Assembly: GCF_001719045.1 (NCBI RefSeq)
Contig: NZ_CP015423.1
Coordinates: forward strand, 5,692,001 to 5,756,000
Source of the DNA: Paenibacillus polymyxa
GTDB taxonomy: Bacteria > Bacillota > Bacilli > Paenibacillales > Paenibacillaceae
DNA length: 64,000 nt
Direction of reading: 5' to 3'
The notes below the pieces were generated by a model, which saw only the letters and a list, made by a program, of their open reading frames with translations, did not search any database and was not told the origin of the DNA. Shown here piece after piece: positions 51,850-64,000 of this stretch (its first letter is position 1; each line of letters starts with the position of its first letter). The translations under genes were made by a program, and so were the position numbers.

Positions 51850-53310
51850 TAAAGTCTAAACCGTCTCATTTTCCCAGATGCTTACCAGATCATTGATTTG
51901 AAGCGACACGACCTTTAGTTCTCCGCCAAGGGTATAGAGTTCTAGTCCTCTACTTTCCAAGTCCGGGAAAATCATGTCTGAAACGATTGTTTTTCCTTTA
52001 TTGCCGAAGACCTCGACACTAGACCAATCAACGTAAATGCTCAAGGTTATCCGCTCTGGCTTCATGGGGGCTTGGTGCTTTGCAGCAAAATCAGGATGGA
52101 AATCAATTGCGTTTGACTTCGTCCCATCGACAAACAGCTCCTCATTCAAGACATCATATCCGATGGTTGTCTCCTGAGTAGAAGAGGAACGCACCTTGAA
52201 CCCGAATTCCACGGCAGTACCGATTTCAAATTCCGCAATAATTCGGCCTTTGCAGTAGAAATATCAGATAAGACGTTGCTACCTGGCTTAATCGTTAAGT
52301 CTTGCAGAGACATAATCGGTCTTCTGAGTTGACTTAACTCTCTTATAGGTACTTGGATTAAGCGAATTCCTTCCGGATATGTCTTAAGCTGAATCTCTCG
52401 GGGGATTGACATGTGGCCACGCCATTCCTTTGAAGGAAGGGTAGAGGCATAACGCCAGTTGTTCATCCAGCCGACCCAGATCTTTCGTCCGTCTTCTTTC
52501 GGAATACCATCCCATGTCACGGCCGCGTAAAAGTCAGACCCGTAATCTATCCATTTGATCGTATCGAATGATTCCAACGTTTCATCCCTTGTAAATACCT
52601 TACCGTCAAAGTTGCCTATAAAATACATCATGCCAGAACCGCCTGCTGGTGGTTCTGAATCGTTTGGATTCACACCATTTCTATCCCCGACACTTAGCAA
52701 CAGAACCCACTTAGTGATATTGGGATCCTCATCCACTTGGATTTTAAATACCTCAGGACATTCAAATATCTCTCGATGGATACCCGGAATATCGGAACCG
52801 AAATCGCTTGCAAAAGACCATTCCTTCAGATTCGAAGACGTGTAAAAGTCGACGCGGTCTCTTACGGCAAGAACCATAACCCACATTGACGATTCTTCAT
52901 ACCAAAACACCTTCGGATCACGAAAGTCTAGCGTTTTCGTTGGGAACAAAACAGGGTTACCTTCATATTTTATCCAAGTTCGACCTTTATCCCTGCTGTA
53001 AGCGATGCTCTGCACCTGTGGTTTGCCGGGCTGAGCCACGTTGCCCTCATTCGTATAAATTGCAACTAATCCTGATCCTTCTTCGCTGAAGAAACCGCTT
53101 GTGTTGTTCTTATCAACCACTGCACTTCCCGAAAAGATCGCTCCGTCTTCCCCCCGCGGGATGGCTGGTGGAAGTTCCTCCCAATGCACCAAATCCTCAC
53201 TTACCGCATGCCCCCAATGCATGCTGCCGAAGTCAGGCTGTGTATCATGTGGGGTATGTTGAATGAAATTGGGGCCTATATGTCTCCCTGTAATACAGAT
53301 TTCCTGATCC
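51850..53310 (-). pseudogene. GH32 beta-fructosidase pseudogene (nucleophile region deleted, frameshifted)
   Basis: A nearly full GH32 gene. Retained: SMHWGHAVSEDLVHWEELPPAI, IFSGSAVVDKNNTSGFF, SIAYSRDKGRTWIKYEGNP, FRDPKVFWYEESS, FECPEVFKI (acid/base Glu), VTWDGIPKEDGRKIWVGWMNNWRYA. Two lesions kill it. At the N-terminus the frame passes from RPQFH-like codons directly to HTPHDTQP, so about 25 codons with the NDPNG nucleophile are missing. Near 52235 a frameshift separates the C-terminal sandwich (FGFKVRSSSTQ...VEVFGNKGK). The fragment at 1-666 is its close paralogue and keeps the deleted nucleophile region. Confidence 0.88.
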
Positions 53311-53330
53311 TTTTCTGCTGCTAATATCAT

Positions 53331-54222
53331 CTGATAAGTGCATTTTGTTAAAGTTGCTCACGCTCCTTTGGGTTTAAATAAGATCCATATTAGAATTGAT
53401 TCAACTCGTTCGGGACATATTACGTCCATCTTTCTATAGAAGCAACCAAGAAAAACTACAAGAGCACTCAAAACAACATGCCCATATTTAACAAAATAAA
53501 CCACATGTGTACAAATGTCAAACTTTTTTTTACATTCTCATTATTTTTTAAATTAAAGTAAACTTTTTAGTTTACATATGCACATTTTGATAGTGTTTTA
53601 TCTGAAAACGGCTGTTTTTATTTGAGTTCTCCTTATCGCATTTAATTATTCAGTAAATAAAATGTAAACCATTGAATACCCAAATGATGTTATGATTTTC
53701 AATAAACTATCCAATTTATCAAATAAAATTTAGACATTTGGATTTTTTGACTAATTCTCTGAATAATTTTTCGTTTTTGAAATGAATAAATAGGAAAAGC
53801 AGTTCCTTTTAGCTTTCTAAAGCTTTATTATCTCTTTGACATTCTCCTGGAGAACACAGGTCGTATCTCTAGATCGCTTACCACCACGTGCGAGGTCTAC
53901 TAAACAATATGATCCATCATGGTGGACACTTCGCTGATTTTGGAGTTCATCGCGTCTACGGTAAGGTGATATCGTCGAAGAGGTGGCTCACTACAGTCTT
54001 AATACAAAAGGCACCAAAAACCAAATTACGGTTTCAGGTGCCTTTTGGCTTTATGCGTTTGTGCTTTGTAATGCTTTTATAGCCAGTCCCAACCCTCCGC
54101 AATGATTTAGAGGTCATTTTTTTCATTGTTAAAACTCATGATTTTTTTATCTATCAAATCCATCCATATGTATTTAGTCAAGTTATATTTACTATATATA
54201 GAATTAACATATCTTTATTGGT
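53331..54222. other. Gene-free stretch upstream of the IS3 element
   Basis: Very A/T-rich. I see no gene. A palindromic AAAGTAAAC-TTTTTA-GTTTAC (about 53558-53575) could be an operator of the dead GH32 gene. A terminator is listed separately. Confidence 0.45.
54006..54052. terminator. Hairpin AAAAGGCACC...GGTGCCTTTT
   Basis: A long symmetric stem, AAAAGGCACC with GGTGCCTTTT, so it could terminate on either strand. No intact gene abuts it. Confidence 0.65.
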
Positions 54223-54225
54223 GAT

Positions 54226-55674
54226 GAACTGTGACCCCATTTGTGGATCCTTTTGAAAAGGGTCCCTATTCATCAATCATCAGGAGTCATCTTTTTTAAT
54301 GTCCATTGGAACCGTTCGGTATTGTAATAGGTGATGTATTCGTTGACACGAACTCGCAGCTCTTGTAGGGATAAGCAATCCTTGAACTCTAATTCATCCT
54401 TCATATGCCCGAAGAACGTCTCCATCGAAGCATTATTCCAACAGTTTCCTTTTCGTGACATCGATTGTTTAAACCCAGCTTTAGCGATAATGGAACGAAC
54501 TTCAGGATGTGTGTAATGGAATCCCTGATCAGAGTGAAAGATAGCCTCCGGATGTACTTCCAAACGATTAAACAGCCGCTTCAGTGTTCGTTGAACAAGA
54601 GACAATTCAAATGAAGAGGACAGGTAGTGAGCTAAAATTTCTTTTGTTGCACCATCCTTTACACAGGACAAATAAGCCCGTTGGCCATTTCCATAATGCA
54701 TATAAGTAATGTCGGTGAGCAATACCATTTCAGGCTCTCCCCGGTCAAACCGACGCTTCAGGAGGTTTGGGCAGGTGCGGTGCTCTTGCGTCGCTTTAGC
54801 CATTTTACGGTAGGGATTCGCTTGACGAATCACAGCAACGAGTCTGAATTTCCGCATAAAACGGCGAATTTTCTTATGATTCATAACGATTCCATGAAGC
54901 CGTTCTAACCTCATTTTGATGACCAGCGCGCCAACCATCCCTCTAAGTGCATCAAAGTGCGCCTTCAGAAGTAAAAAGTCTCGTTCATCGGCAGCCTCTC
55001 GAAGCTGGCGGTGTTCTTCCGCCGCACACCAGCGATAATACCCGCTTGTACTTACCTCAGCAAGCTTACAAAGATAGCAAATCACGCGTTTCAGTCCATG
55101 TTTACGAACAACCTGATTGATGAGCTGAAAGCGCTCGGAAGACGCTAGTAATTCATTGTGTCTTTGTGCCTTTCGAGCGCTTCTAGCTTTTTTTAAGAGT
55201 TCATTCTCGGCTTCCAAAAGCTTGATACGAGCCTCGGCAAGACGGAGCTTTTCCTCAGCCGATAGCTCACGACTAACCGGTCTTTTTGAGCTTCCCTTCC
55301 CCTGCGCTCTTCCAGCAGCCCAGCTTCACCTGAAGAAGCATATGTTTTCCACCAACGCTCCAGACATCTTTTTGGCGTCTCCTGTCCGATCAGTTCCAAG
55401 TAAAATCCTGTCTGTACGAAGATTTCCATGGGTATATGCCCCGCTTGATTGGCCTGTACAGCCGCAATCTTAAAGGCAGGGGAATACGTGATATTCTCTG
55501 ATACGCGAAGAACGGATGGATTCGACTCCAGTACCTTGATCTCTTTCTCCGTAAAAACCCGTCCGATTTTCTTCATAATCTACATCCCCACAAACTTTTA
55601 TAATCTGATTAAAACGCAAAAGACCCGTAAGAGGGTACTTTTTTCAAAGTGTCCATCTTACGGGTCACAGTTCA
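54226..55674. mobile_element. IS3-family (IS150-like) insertion sequence
   Basis: A 1449-bp element with terminal inverted repeats starting TGAACTGTGACCC at both ends and similar for about 40 bases (TTTTGAAAA...), flanked by a 3-bp direct repeat TGA (54223-54225 and 55675-55677). It carries overlapping orfA and orfB on the minus strand. Inner hairpin GACCCGTAAG...CTTACGGGTC at the right end. Confidence 0.88.
54273..55576 (-). CDS. IS3-family OrfA/OrfB transposase (two frames)
   Basis: OrfA (55576-55193, 127 aa) has a helix-turn-helix (FKIAAVQANQAGHIPMEIFVQTGFYLELIGQETPKRCLERWWKTYASSGEAGLL). OrfB (from 55217; its frame is open from about 55290) has the leader helices LKRVICYLCKLAEVSTSGYYRW, HTH-like GIVMNHKKIRRFMRKFRL, and the rve integrase core with D in LLTDITYMHYGNG, D in AIFHSDQGFHYTH and E in SMETFFGHMKDEL. 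A -1 frameshift near CTCAAAAAGACC would fuse the two (GSSKRPVSRELSAEEKLRLAEARIK), as in other IS3 members. It appears intact. Confidence 0.88.
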
Positions 55675-55711
55675 TGACTTAGGAGTGGACTTTTTTTATT
55701 TTTCAATAATT

Positions 55712-56102
55712 CTAGCTGTTTAGCTTCGCCTGCACGTACATAGCGGTCACAAACTCATGCTGCCTGGTCAAGTGCTGAAGCTCACTGTAGGACTCTTCCC
55801 ACTCGCGATGCGCTTTAACATCCCCACGGTAATACATCTCGGCAATATGCCAAGCATCTGCTGCATCGGTTTTCACTTTTCGAAGTTGTGTGCCTTTGGA
55901 TCGTTTCGCTTGCAAAGGATTGATGATGTAGTGAATCCATCCGCTACGTTTCAGATATCCTGCCAAACCTCGATGGTAATGTTCGGTTGCCTTGAAGACA
56001 ACGACAGGCTCCACACCACTTGCCTCTTTCAGTTTGCTAGGCACTTAAGGCCTGAATAACACTACATCCTTTCGTCACATCAATTCCAACAACGGGTTGC
56101 AT
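55712..56102 (-). pseudogene. IS110-family transposase N-terminal fragment
   Basis: MQPVVGIDVTKGCSVIQAL (DEDD-type N-terminus with the first Asp) breaks off at a stop; a shifted frame continues KEASGVEPVVVFKATEHYHRGLAGYLKRSGW, INPLQAKRSKGTQLRKVKTDAADAWHIAEMYY (K-T-D-x-x-D) and ends at about 55712, short of the second half of the enzyme. The IS3 element lies 35 bases away and may have caused the loss. Confidence 0.8.
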
Positions 56103-56112
56103 AAAAACCTCC

Positions 56113-56283
56113 CTAATTCGATTTACCGGCATTCCCACCTGGTTTCCAAACCCATAGCTTAGCTTGTGATACGAGGTCATAGCCCTCAACCAGCTCAAAC
56201 ATGGTCGTTGGATGGATTTTGTACAGGTTCTTTGTCCCTAAGCCGCCCTCGTTCTCCGGGCTACCACCATCGTAAAACACCCA
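56113..56283 (-). other. Remnant frame of unknown family
   Basis: A 56-codon frame without start: WVFYDGGSPENEGG, then FELVEGYDLVSQ and LWVWKPGGNAGKSN. It looks like real protein sequence but I cannot place it. Its stop is 11 bases from the IS110 start. Confidence 0.35.
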
Positions 56284-56343
56284 TTAAAATAGGCAAACCA
56301 GAAAATTTCTTTCTGGCTGTCCTAATAATACGAAAAGCCGATA

Positions 56344-56395
56344 TATTAGTGACTTTAAACGGTGCAATGTTCTTGTCCCTCGACACGTTGGCAGA
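56344..56395. repeat. Dispersed repeat fragment (copy D)
   Basis: GTGCAATGTTCTTGTCCCTCGACACG matches the last part of the repeat at 40290-40315 (CAATGTTCTTGTCCCTCGACAAG). Both lie at the edge of cluster-related genes. Confidence 0.6.
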
Positions 56396-56640
56396 GATTA
56401 TTCATCACTATTGTAAAATAACTGGAAACATATGCATAAAAGTTGTATATTTAATTCATATTCTTGAAATTAATTCTAAATTTTAAAGGGGGGATTGATC
56501 GTGGTAAAGTGTTCATCCTAGCGCCAGGTAAGTAAGGATAAAATATCGCGCATCAGAAAAAGCAACAAATGGGGAGTAAAGATTATGAATGCAGATAATT
56601 ATTACGAATTTTGGTCCACTTTTCTTTATGAACAGGCTGG

Positions 56641-56748
56641 ATGAAGGGCTTATGCTATGGGGCGGTGCTCGTCCCGATCCTTCTTCTGGTAAATGTCCGT
56701 TTGATTTGGAGAAAGGCGATAAATAATTATAGCAGCGCAAGCGGCTAA
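56641..56748 (+). pseudogene. ABC-2 permease C-terminal stub
   Basis: The frame reads YGAVLVPILLLVNVRLIWRKAINNYSSASG, against WGAIVPIVLLVIVRFVWSRAIRNYNSASG at the end of the permease at 42916. It is followed by a methyltransferase gene, the same order as in the main cluster, so a second copy of the exporter once existed here. Confidence 0.85.
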
Positions 56749-56768
56749 AACGATGAGGAGATGTAGAT

Positions 56769-57767
56769 ATGAAAACGACTTGGCCTTTGTCCGGTATTAC
56801 CCTGGTATGCACTGAATGCAAGAGTGATCTTTATGAGGCGGACAACTGTTTGATCTGCGAGACCTGCGGCCTCGAATACGCCTGGAAAGAGGGCCTCGCA
56901 AGTATGTTAATTGACCGTCCTGTAGCGGAGAAGCTTGCCGAAGGCGCGGCGCAAAAGGAAGCGATCATCGGCATGTTTGACTCTATTAACCGGTCGCTTG
57001 AGGAGAAAAGACTGTCCAGATTTTCCACCTTTATTAACTGGGGTTATGCATCCGATAACGAACTACCGGGCGGCCCTCAAGGTATTAACCACAGCAGTAT
57101 CCAGCTGCTTCGCGAAATTATTGGCGGCCTGGATGTTTCAGGCAAGGATATCCTGGAAATCGGTTGTGGACGGGGAGGCAACGTGAGCGAGCTATGCAAA
57201 AACTATGGGACCGGCAGCGTGGTCGGCATTGATCTGACACCGTCCAATATTCAATTTTGCCAAAGGAATAACCGATATGAGCAGGCTTACTATTGTATTG
57301 GCGACGCGGAGCAGCTGCCTGTTAAAACGGAAAGCTGCGACATTGTGCTGAACATCGAGTCCTCGCATTTGTACCCTCATATTGAGCTGTTCTTTACGGA
57401 GACCTACCGTGTATTAAAGCCAGGTGGGACATTTTTGTATGCGGATATTATGAGCGCTTCCGACGTGCCGCGCTATGAAGAGCAGTGGCAAAGACTAGGC
57501 TTTCACACCTCGTTGATCCGGGATATTACAGGCAATGTATTACAATCGGGAGACGATGCTCTGGATACCCGCCTGCATGCGCTTGAAGGCTCCTTAGAAG
57601 GGGAAGATCGAGTATGGGAATGGCTGGAGGCACCCGGCACGCAAAATCATACCGATATGGTCGCAGGTAGAAGAGTATTCAAAATTGTCCATTTGGTGAA
57701 GATGCCTCCGGCACCGAAGGAGAGCCTAGCCATGGTTGAAGGAGGAGCAGCGGTGAGTAATGCTTGA
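56769..57767 (+). CDS. Zinc-ribbon SAM-dependent methyltransferase (paralogue)
   Basis: A 332-aa protein parallel to the methyltransferase at 41930: zinc ribbon CTECKSDLYEADNCLICETC, conserved SRFSTFINWGYAS, motif I ILEIGCGRGGNVSELC, VVGIDLTPSNIQFCQRNNRYEQAYYCIGDAEQLPV, CDIVLNIESSHLYPHIELFF and VLKPGGTFLYADIM. RBS GAGGAG. The reading frame is intact while its neighbours are stubs, so it may still be expressed, or may simply not have decayed yet. Both copies share an unusually high identity in the region just after the zinc ribbon. Confidence 0.85.
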   Translation: MKTTWPLSGITLVCTECKSDLYEADNCLICETCGLEYAWKEGLASMLIDRPVAEKLAEGAAQKEAIIGMFDSINRSLEEKRLSRFSTFINWGYASDNELPGGPQGINHSSIQLLREIIGGLDVSGKDILEIGCGRGGNVSELCKNYGTGSVVGIDLTPSNIQFCQRNNRYEQAYYCIGDAEQLPVKTESCDIVLNIESSHLYPHIELFFTETYRVLKPGGTFLYADIMSASDVPRYEEQWQRLGFHTSLIRDITGNVLQSGDDALDTRLHALEGSLEGEDRVWEWLEAPGTQNHTDMVAGRRVFKIVHLVKMPPAPKESLAMVEGGAAVSNA

Positions 57768-57772
57768 CCATT

Positions 57773-58037
57773 AACAGACGTTAACTGGGCGTGTCCGCAG
57801 TGCAAGCAAACGCTTGTGAAGAGGGAGTTCTCATTCGACTGTACGTCATGCGGCGAAAGCTACCTCATGACCGCTGGCTCGATTCCATATCTGCTTGTGG
57901 AAAGTGATGCGTTAGAAACGATGGAGCATAAGGTGCAGAAGGAGGCGGTTAAAGAGCTGGCAAGCGACAACACAAGGAAGACTCGATTTATTTTCAAGAT
58001 TACAGTTCCAGACTCGTTCCCCCTGTTTTATTTATAG
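57773..58037 (+). pseudogene. Third zinc-ribbon methyltransferase, N-terminal stub
   Basis: PLTDVNWACPQCKQTLVKREFSFDCTSCGESYLMTAGSIPYLLVESDALETMEHKVQKEAVKEL repeats the zinc-ribbon and linker layout of the two methyltransferases (C-P-x-C ... C-x-x-C, then IPYLL). It has no SAM-binding part and no good start codon. Confidence 0.75.
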
Positions 58038-58055
58038 ACCGGATAAGAAACTGAC

Positions 58056-58292
58056 TTAAAAAGAGCTATCTTGCAAAATGAAATTACAATTGTCGCTAAT
58101 CCCAACGGCAGCTGACATGGCAAATTCGGTAGCGTTATCCGACAGTGGAATTCCTTTATTTATGTTGATACTTAGCATTGTATTAATATCATAGCCCTCA
58201 TTTTTGTATAATCCGACGGTCGATCCGCAGCCGGCTACAATTTTTAAACAGCGGTTCTCCAATATCGGAGAACCGCTGTTTTGTCTAGACAA
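58056..58292 (-). other. Small unknown frame beside a terminator
   Basis: A minus-strand frame encoding ...LKIVAGCGSTVGLYKNEGYD and NKGIPLSDNATEFAMSAAVGISDNCNF. Its first 15 codons lie in a terminator hairpin. An inner ATG (MLSININKG) lacks an RBS. The amino-acid pattern looks like a protein fragment, but I have no family for it. Confidence 0.3.
58246..58282. terminator. Bidirectional terminator
   Basis: AACAGCGGTTCTCC-AATATC-GGAGAACCGCTGTT, perfect 14-bp stem with A-run and T-run on the two sides. Confidence 0.8.
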
Positions 58293-58655
58293 TATTTACG
58301 GGGCTTACTTCTCCGTAGATAGGGCGCATGTCTTTTATTGCACGGTGTGCTTTTGGCCAAAACCTCTTCAGCGCTTGATAGACTTCCTTTTTGTCCTTGA
58401 TAACATATGCATGAACTGCTCCTACTTCAGATGATGGTGGGCGGACATCAACGTGCTGCTGTTGTACTGGTTCACCTCGCCAGCCAATCCCGAGAAACCC
58501 CAGATCTTTGTTCATGTATAGTTCTCTAATCGGCCCCATTGCTTTGGAAACAGGTAACCACTTATTTATCGCCCACAGACGATTTACTCGCATGCCAATA
58601 ATAAATACGATAGACTCCCCATCGATCTCGGCCTTATATCTTCCCTTCTGAATTC
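58285..58655 (-). pseudogene. DUF4188-family protein remnant
   Basis: KGRYKAEIDGESIVFIIGMRVNRLWAINKWLPV, then MGPIRELYMNKDLGFLGIGWRGEPVQQQ, follow the DUF4188 pattern (R-Y-x-A, VVFLIGMRIN, WLPV..AM...REL, LGFLG). After QQQ the frame diverges from the family. There is an in-frame stop just before the first residues, so no start remains. Confidence 0.65.
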
Positions 58656-58668
58656 CTCACTTCACTTC

Positions 58669-58830
58669 TCCTTTTCACCCAACATGGTTCTCTGTTCAAT
58701 AAACTTGATGTTGCTGGCAATGTGATAGACTTCGTTCTTCGTCAGGCCTTCTTTGTTGAGGTGACCCGCAGGATCGAAAGCCTGTACGTTGGTCCACATG
58801 AAATCCAATGTCTGTAATTTTCAACATCTC
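58669..58830 (-). pseudogene. C-terminal protein stub
   Basis: LDFMWTNVQAFDPAGHLNKEGLTKNEVYHIASNIKFIEQ ends at a TGA. It resembles the tail of a secreted or lipoprotein DUF4367-type domain (short 'G..LTK.E....A..I'), but this is a weak match. The N-terminal part is absent. Confidence 0.35.
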
Positions 58831-59091
58831 TTCCTCTGGGATTAAACGAAATATAAAATTCTTTTTCGGAGGAGATTGATTTTTGTCTTCAGCGATGATG
58901 CAACAATCTGAATCATGGATTACTAGATTTCACATTAAAAGTAGCGAATTTCCTTGTGTTTATCATTACAAAAATTGACATTTAATATGAAAATAAGTAA
59001 TATAATTAGAAACATTTATACTGTAATAGGGCCTTTCTCATCCCCCTCTTTTTAAATTCCTGATCCTACCTAATTTAAGGAGTGAAATGCT

Positions 59092-61379
59092 ATGTGCGCA
59101 CGAACGCTAAAAGCGAATACAAGGAATGTAATCGGTAACTATTGCAAATGGATCACAGTTGGTATCATTTTAACTTTCACGGGATGCCCGATTGCATCCG
59201 CCGCTCCCTCACCCTCATCCCATAGTAAAACTAGTGAACCCGCCTCTTCCCTAGTTACATTTCAATTGCAAGAGGCTACGATTGCTCAAATGCAGGAAGC
59301 GATGAAGTCAGGGGCACTGTCAAGTGTCGAGCTCACTGCTCTGTACCTTAACCGGGTATATGCCTATGATTCTAGTGGCATTCGACTGAATTCCATCCCT
59401 ATTCTGAACCCCGACGTACTAAAAGAAGCTGCTCAAGCTGATCAACTAAGGTCACAAGGTATTAAGACTGGTCCTCTGCAAGGCATCCCCTACACGGTTA
59501 AAGACAGCTACAAGGTTAAGGACTCACTGTCGCTTCTGGATCTCCGGCTTTCAAAAACCTGATGGCAAAGGACGATGCCTTTACAGTAGAAAAGATACGC
59601 AAATCCGGTGGGGTGCTCATTGGTAAAACCAATATGCCGCCAATGGCAGCAGGGGGAATGCAAAGAGGCGTTTATGGCCGTGCTGAAAGTCCGTACAACC
59701 CAGATTATTTGGCTGCAGCCTGGTACTCTGGCTCCTCTAACGGATCTGGCGTATCAACAGCCGCCAACCTCGCTGCCTTCGGTATGGGGAAGAAACGGTA
59801 TCCTCTGGAAGATCACCGGCATCTAACAATGGTTTAATTGCCTACACGCCATCGCGGGGCCTAATCTCCATTCGGGGAATTGGCCGCTCTTCCCTATACG
59901 TGATGTCGTTGTCCACATACGAGGACTGTCGAGGACATGCTCCGCTTGCTTGACGTGATCGTTGTAGAAGATAAGATCACCAAGGGCGATTTCTGGCGAG
60001 AGCAGAAAGCCGTTCGGCTCCCTTCTGTCAACAGTGTCCGTCCCAAATCCTATTTAGAGCTGCGAGACATTCAAGCTTTGAAAGGCAAACGCATTGGCGT
60101 TCCGAAAATTTATATCGGTAAGGACCATGAAACCACAACTCCGATCAAATTCAGACCTTCGATACAGGCATTATGGGAAAAAGCTGTTAAGGATTTAACT
60201 GCTCTTGGAGCTGAGGTTGTGGAAGTTGACTTCCCCTTGCAGGCGAATAGCGAGAAGGACGGCCAACAGCGAAAACACCTGAAGAGCGTGGTTTGATGCC
60301 GGCAAAGTGGGCTGAAAAGGAATTTGGGTTGCTTAATCCTTATGCAGCTGAGGAATTCCTTAAAAGTGTGGGCGATCCAAATTTCCCGTCATGGGCAAAT
60401 ATCGACCCTGCAACCGTCTTCCCGAATCCGCCCGGTTCGGTAGATGCCAAACGTGGCAGAGACCTTGGCCACTATGACGTATTCATTGAAACCATAAAGA
60501 AAGGCGTCACCCCTTACGAACAAATTCCTCAGTTTCAGGAAGGTCTGAGGGGGCTTGAAAATGTACGAAAGATTGATTTTGAAGATTGGATGAAGCAAAA
60601 CAACCTTGATTTTATTGCATTCCCGGCAAATTCGAATATCGGCAAAGCTGACTCCGATGTGAATGAAACGTCCTACGAGGAGGCTTGGGAGAATGGCAAC
60701 TATTTCTCCAATACGAATTTCATTCTACGCGAGTACGGGATCCCAAGTGTGTCTGTGAGTATGGGCGCTATGAAGGATACCGGTATGCCCGTTAATCTGA
60801 CGATGGCAGGTGCGCATACAGCGATAATGACCTGCTTCGTTACGCTTATTCCTATGAGCAGGCGACCAAAAACCGTCCTATTGCAGCACGTACGCCAGCG
60901 CTTGAGGATGAAACCTTTCCTATAACCCGCAAACCACTCTCCCACCCTTTAAACGCAAGGAAACAGGAACCCCTGTACTTAAGTTGAATGCTTCGATCAC
61001 GGATGATGTTCTCGCTTTGGAAGGTTCAGTCACAGATCAAAGTGATATCGCGCAGCTTAAAGTTTATGTCAATGGCATTCGTGTCGTTATTACAGAAGAT
61101 AAAGCCAATTGGTCAGCACGCTTCCAACTACTAATACAAACAGGATGGTGCTCCCAAGCTGATACGCTGCATATTCTCGTGCTGGCCAAGGATATTTACG
61201 GAAATACCTCTGCTCAAGTCAAGTCTGTCACTTTACCCAACGATAAAGGACATCATAGAACTGACTATAATTGTGGGTTCCCTGACCGTAAGATTATCAT
61301 TAGTTGGTTGAAAAAGGCTTGTTCAGAGCGAATATGCGGGTTCGACTCTGAGGGCAACACTTGGGTATTTAACACCTGA
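59092..61379 (+). pseudogene. Secreted amidase-signature protein, multiply frameshifted
   Basis: The N-terminus has a signal-like segment (WITVGIILTFTGCPIASA). Four or five frames then supply the amidase signature family in order: SSVELTALYLNRVYAYD, GPLQGIPYTVKDSY (catalytic Lys), VLIGKTNMPPMAAGGMQRGVYGRAESPYNP, SGSSNGSGVSTAANLAAFGMG (Ser cluster), LKGKRIGVPKIYI, LGAEVVEVDFPL, and EYGIPSVSVSMG. A beta-rich C-terminal extension (LNASITDDVLALEGSVTDQ) follows. At least four frameshifts or small deletions are present (about 59535, 59790, 59930, 60290 and 60925). Confidence 0.85.
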
Positions 61380-61383
61380 TACT

Positions 61384-61420
61384 GTCGAGGACAAGGACTT
61401 GTACTATTGCCGTAAAGGAA
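61384..61420. repeat. Dispersed repeat fragment (copy E)
   Basis: GTCGAGGACAAGGACTTGTACTATTGCCGTAAAG matches the GGACAAGAACATGGTACTATTGCCGATTTG unit at 34.34 kb. It lies between two pseudogenes. Confidence 0.55.
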
Positions 61421-61548
61421 AAGAGATTTAGATTATCGGGTCAGCTATGTATAAATCATTTTGTGTCATGGATAAAAGGACGAACAGGGTAACGCCCTTT
61501 TATCCATGACAGGTTGCATTTAATACTGTCCATTATGAACAGAGGCTA

Positions 61549-64000
<2,452 letters not shown>

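Noticed and set aside
53888..54082. 64-codon ORF before the IS3 element
   Set aside because: It runs through a terminator hairpin and has no RBS or family match.
58056..58292. Small minus-strand ORF as a RiPP precursor or toxin
   Set aside because: It begins inside a terminator hairpin, the inner ATG has no RBS, and its residues look like the tail of an ordinary protein.

Overview
The window reads like a low-to-mid GC (about 43-45 % by eye) Bacillales genome, most likely Paenibacillus. Signs are strong AGGAGG-type ribosome binding sites, frequent TTG/GTG starts, CUT1 sugar importers with LplB/LplC/LipO-like parts, CBM66-type levanase modules, an IS1182 element and a Paenibacillus-style BtrH/ACP/ATP-grasp gene set. 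I cannot name the species. The chromosome here is decaying: at least twenty recognisable genes are frameshifted, deleted or reduced to stubs, and insertion sequences and short dispersed repeats sit between them. I saw no tRNA, rRNA or CRISPR array.

Layout. 1-4.2 kb: a wrecked GH32 fructosidase followed by an intact secreted GH32 enzyme with three CBM66-like modules. 4.3-7.4 kb: a lipoprotein, an alpha/alpha-toroid protein, and a P-loop kinase preceded by an 18-codon leader peptide and a hairpin that hides its Shine-Dalgarno sequence. 7.46-9.06 kb: an IS1182-family element inserted in a palindrome. 9.3-17 kb: flavin redox and detoxification genes (LLM monooxygenase, nitronate monooxygenase, nitroreductase, old yellow enzyme) with HxlR, MarR and MerR regulators and recognisable operators. 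17-18.8 kb: a graveyard of Tn3, integrase, hydrolase and fructokinase stubs. 18.8-32.7 kb: a fructan locus. 32.8-37.5 kb: a second, more damaged copy of the redox island. 38.5-39.6 kb: a XerS recombinase. 40.4-51.6 kb: an unusual biosynthetic cluster. 51.9-53.3 kb: a second wrecked GH32 gene. 54.2-56.3 kb: an IS3 element and an IS110 stub. 56.6-58.0 kb: a decayed partial copy of the biosynthetic cluster. 58-64 kb: pseudogenes, including a secreted amidase and a rifampin phosphotransferase-like gene that runs out of the window.

How the genes work together. In the fructan locus, a LacI regulator with four near-identical GAAACGTTTC operators appears to control a binding-protein-dependent importer with no ATPase of its own, a fused fructokinase-fructosidase, a cytoplasmic LamG-GH32 enzyme, and a large secreted GH32 enzyme. 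The last two share an unusual catalytic motif in which the GH32 nucleophile Asp is Glu. The large enzyme resembles, from memory, cycloinulooligosaccharide fructanotransferase. This suggests a 'make a cyclic fructan outside, import it, open and phosphorylate it inside' pathway, analogous to cyclodextrin metabolism.

The 40-52 kb cluster joins two acyl carrier proteins, an ATP-grasp ligase (split by a one-base frameshift exactly at its glycine-rich loop), a BtrH-like acyltransferase, two thiolase-fold proteins, a GT28-like glycosyltransferase, a PIG-L/LmbE deacetylase, a radical SAM-SPASM enzyme, a methyltransferase and a three-part ABC-2 exporter. The parts suggest a small amino-sugar product acylated from a carrier protein and exported. 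I know no described cluster with this exact gene set.
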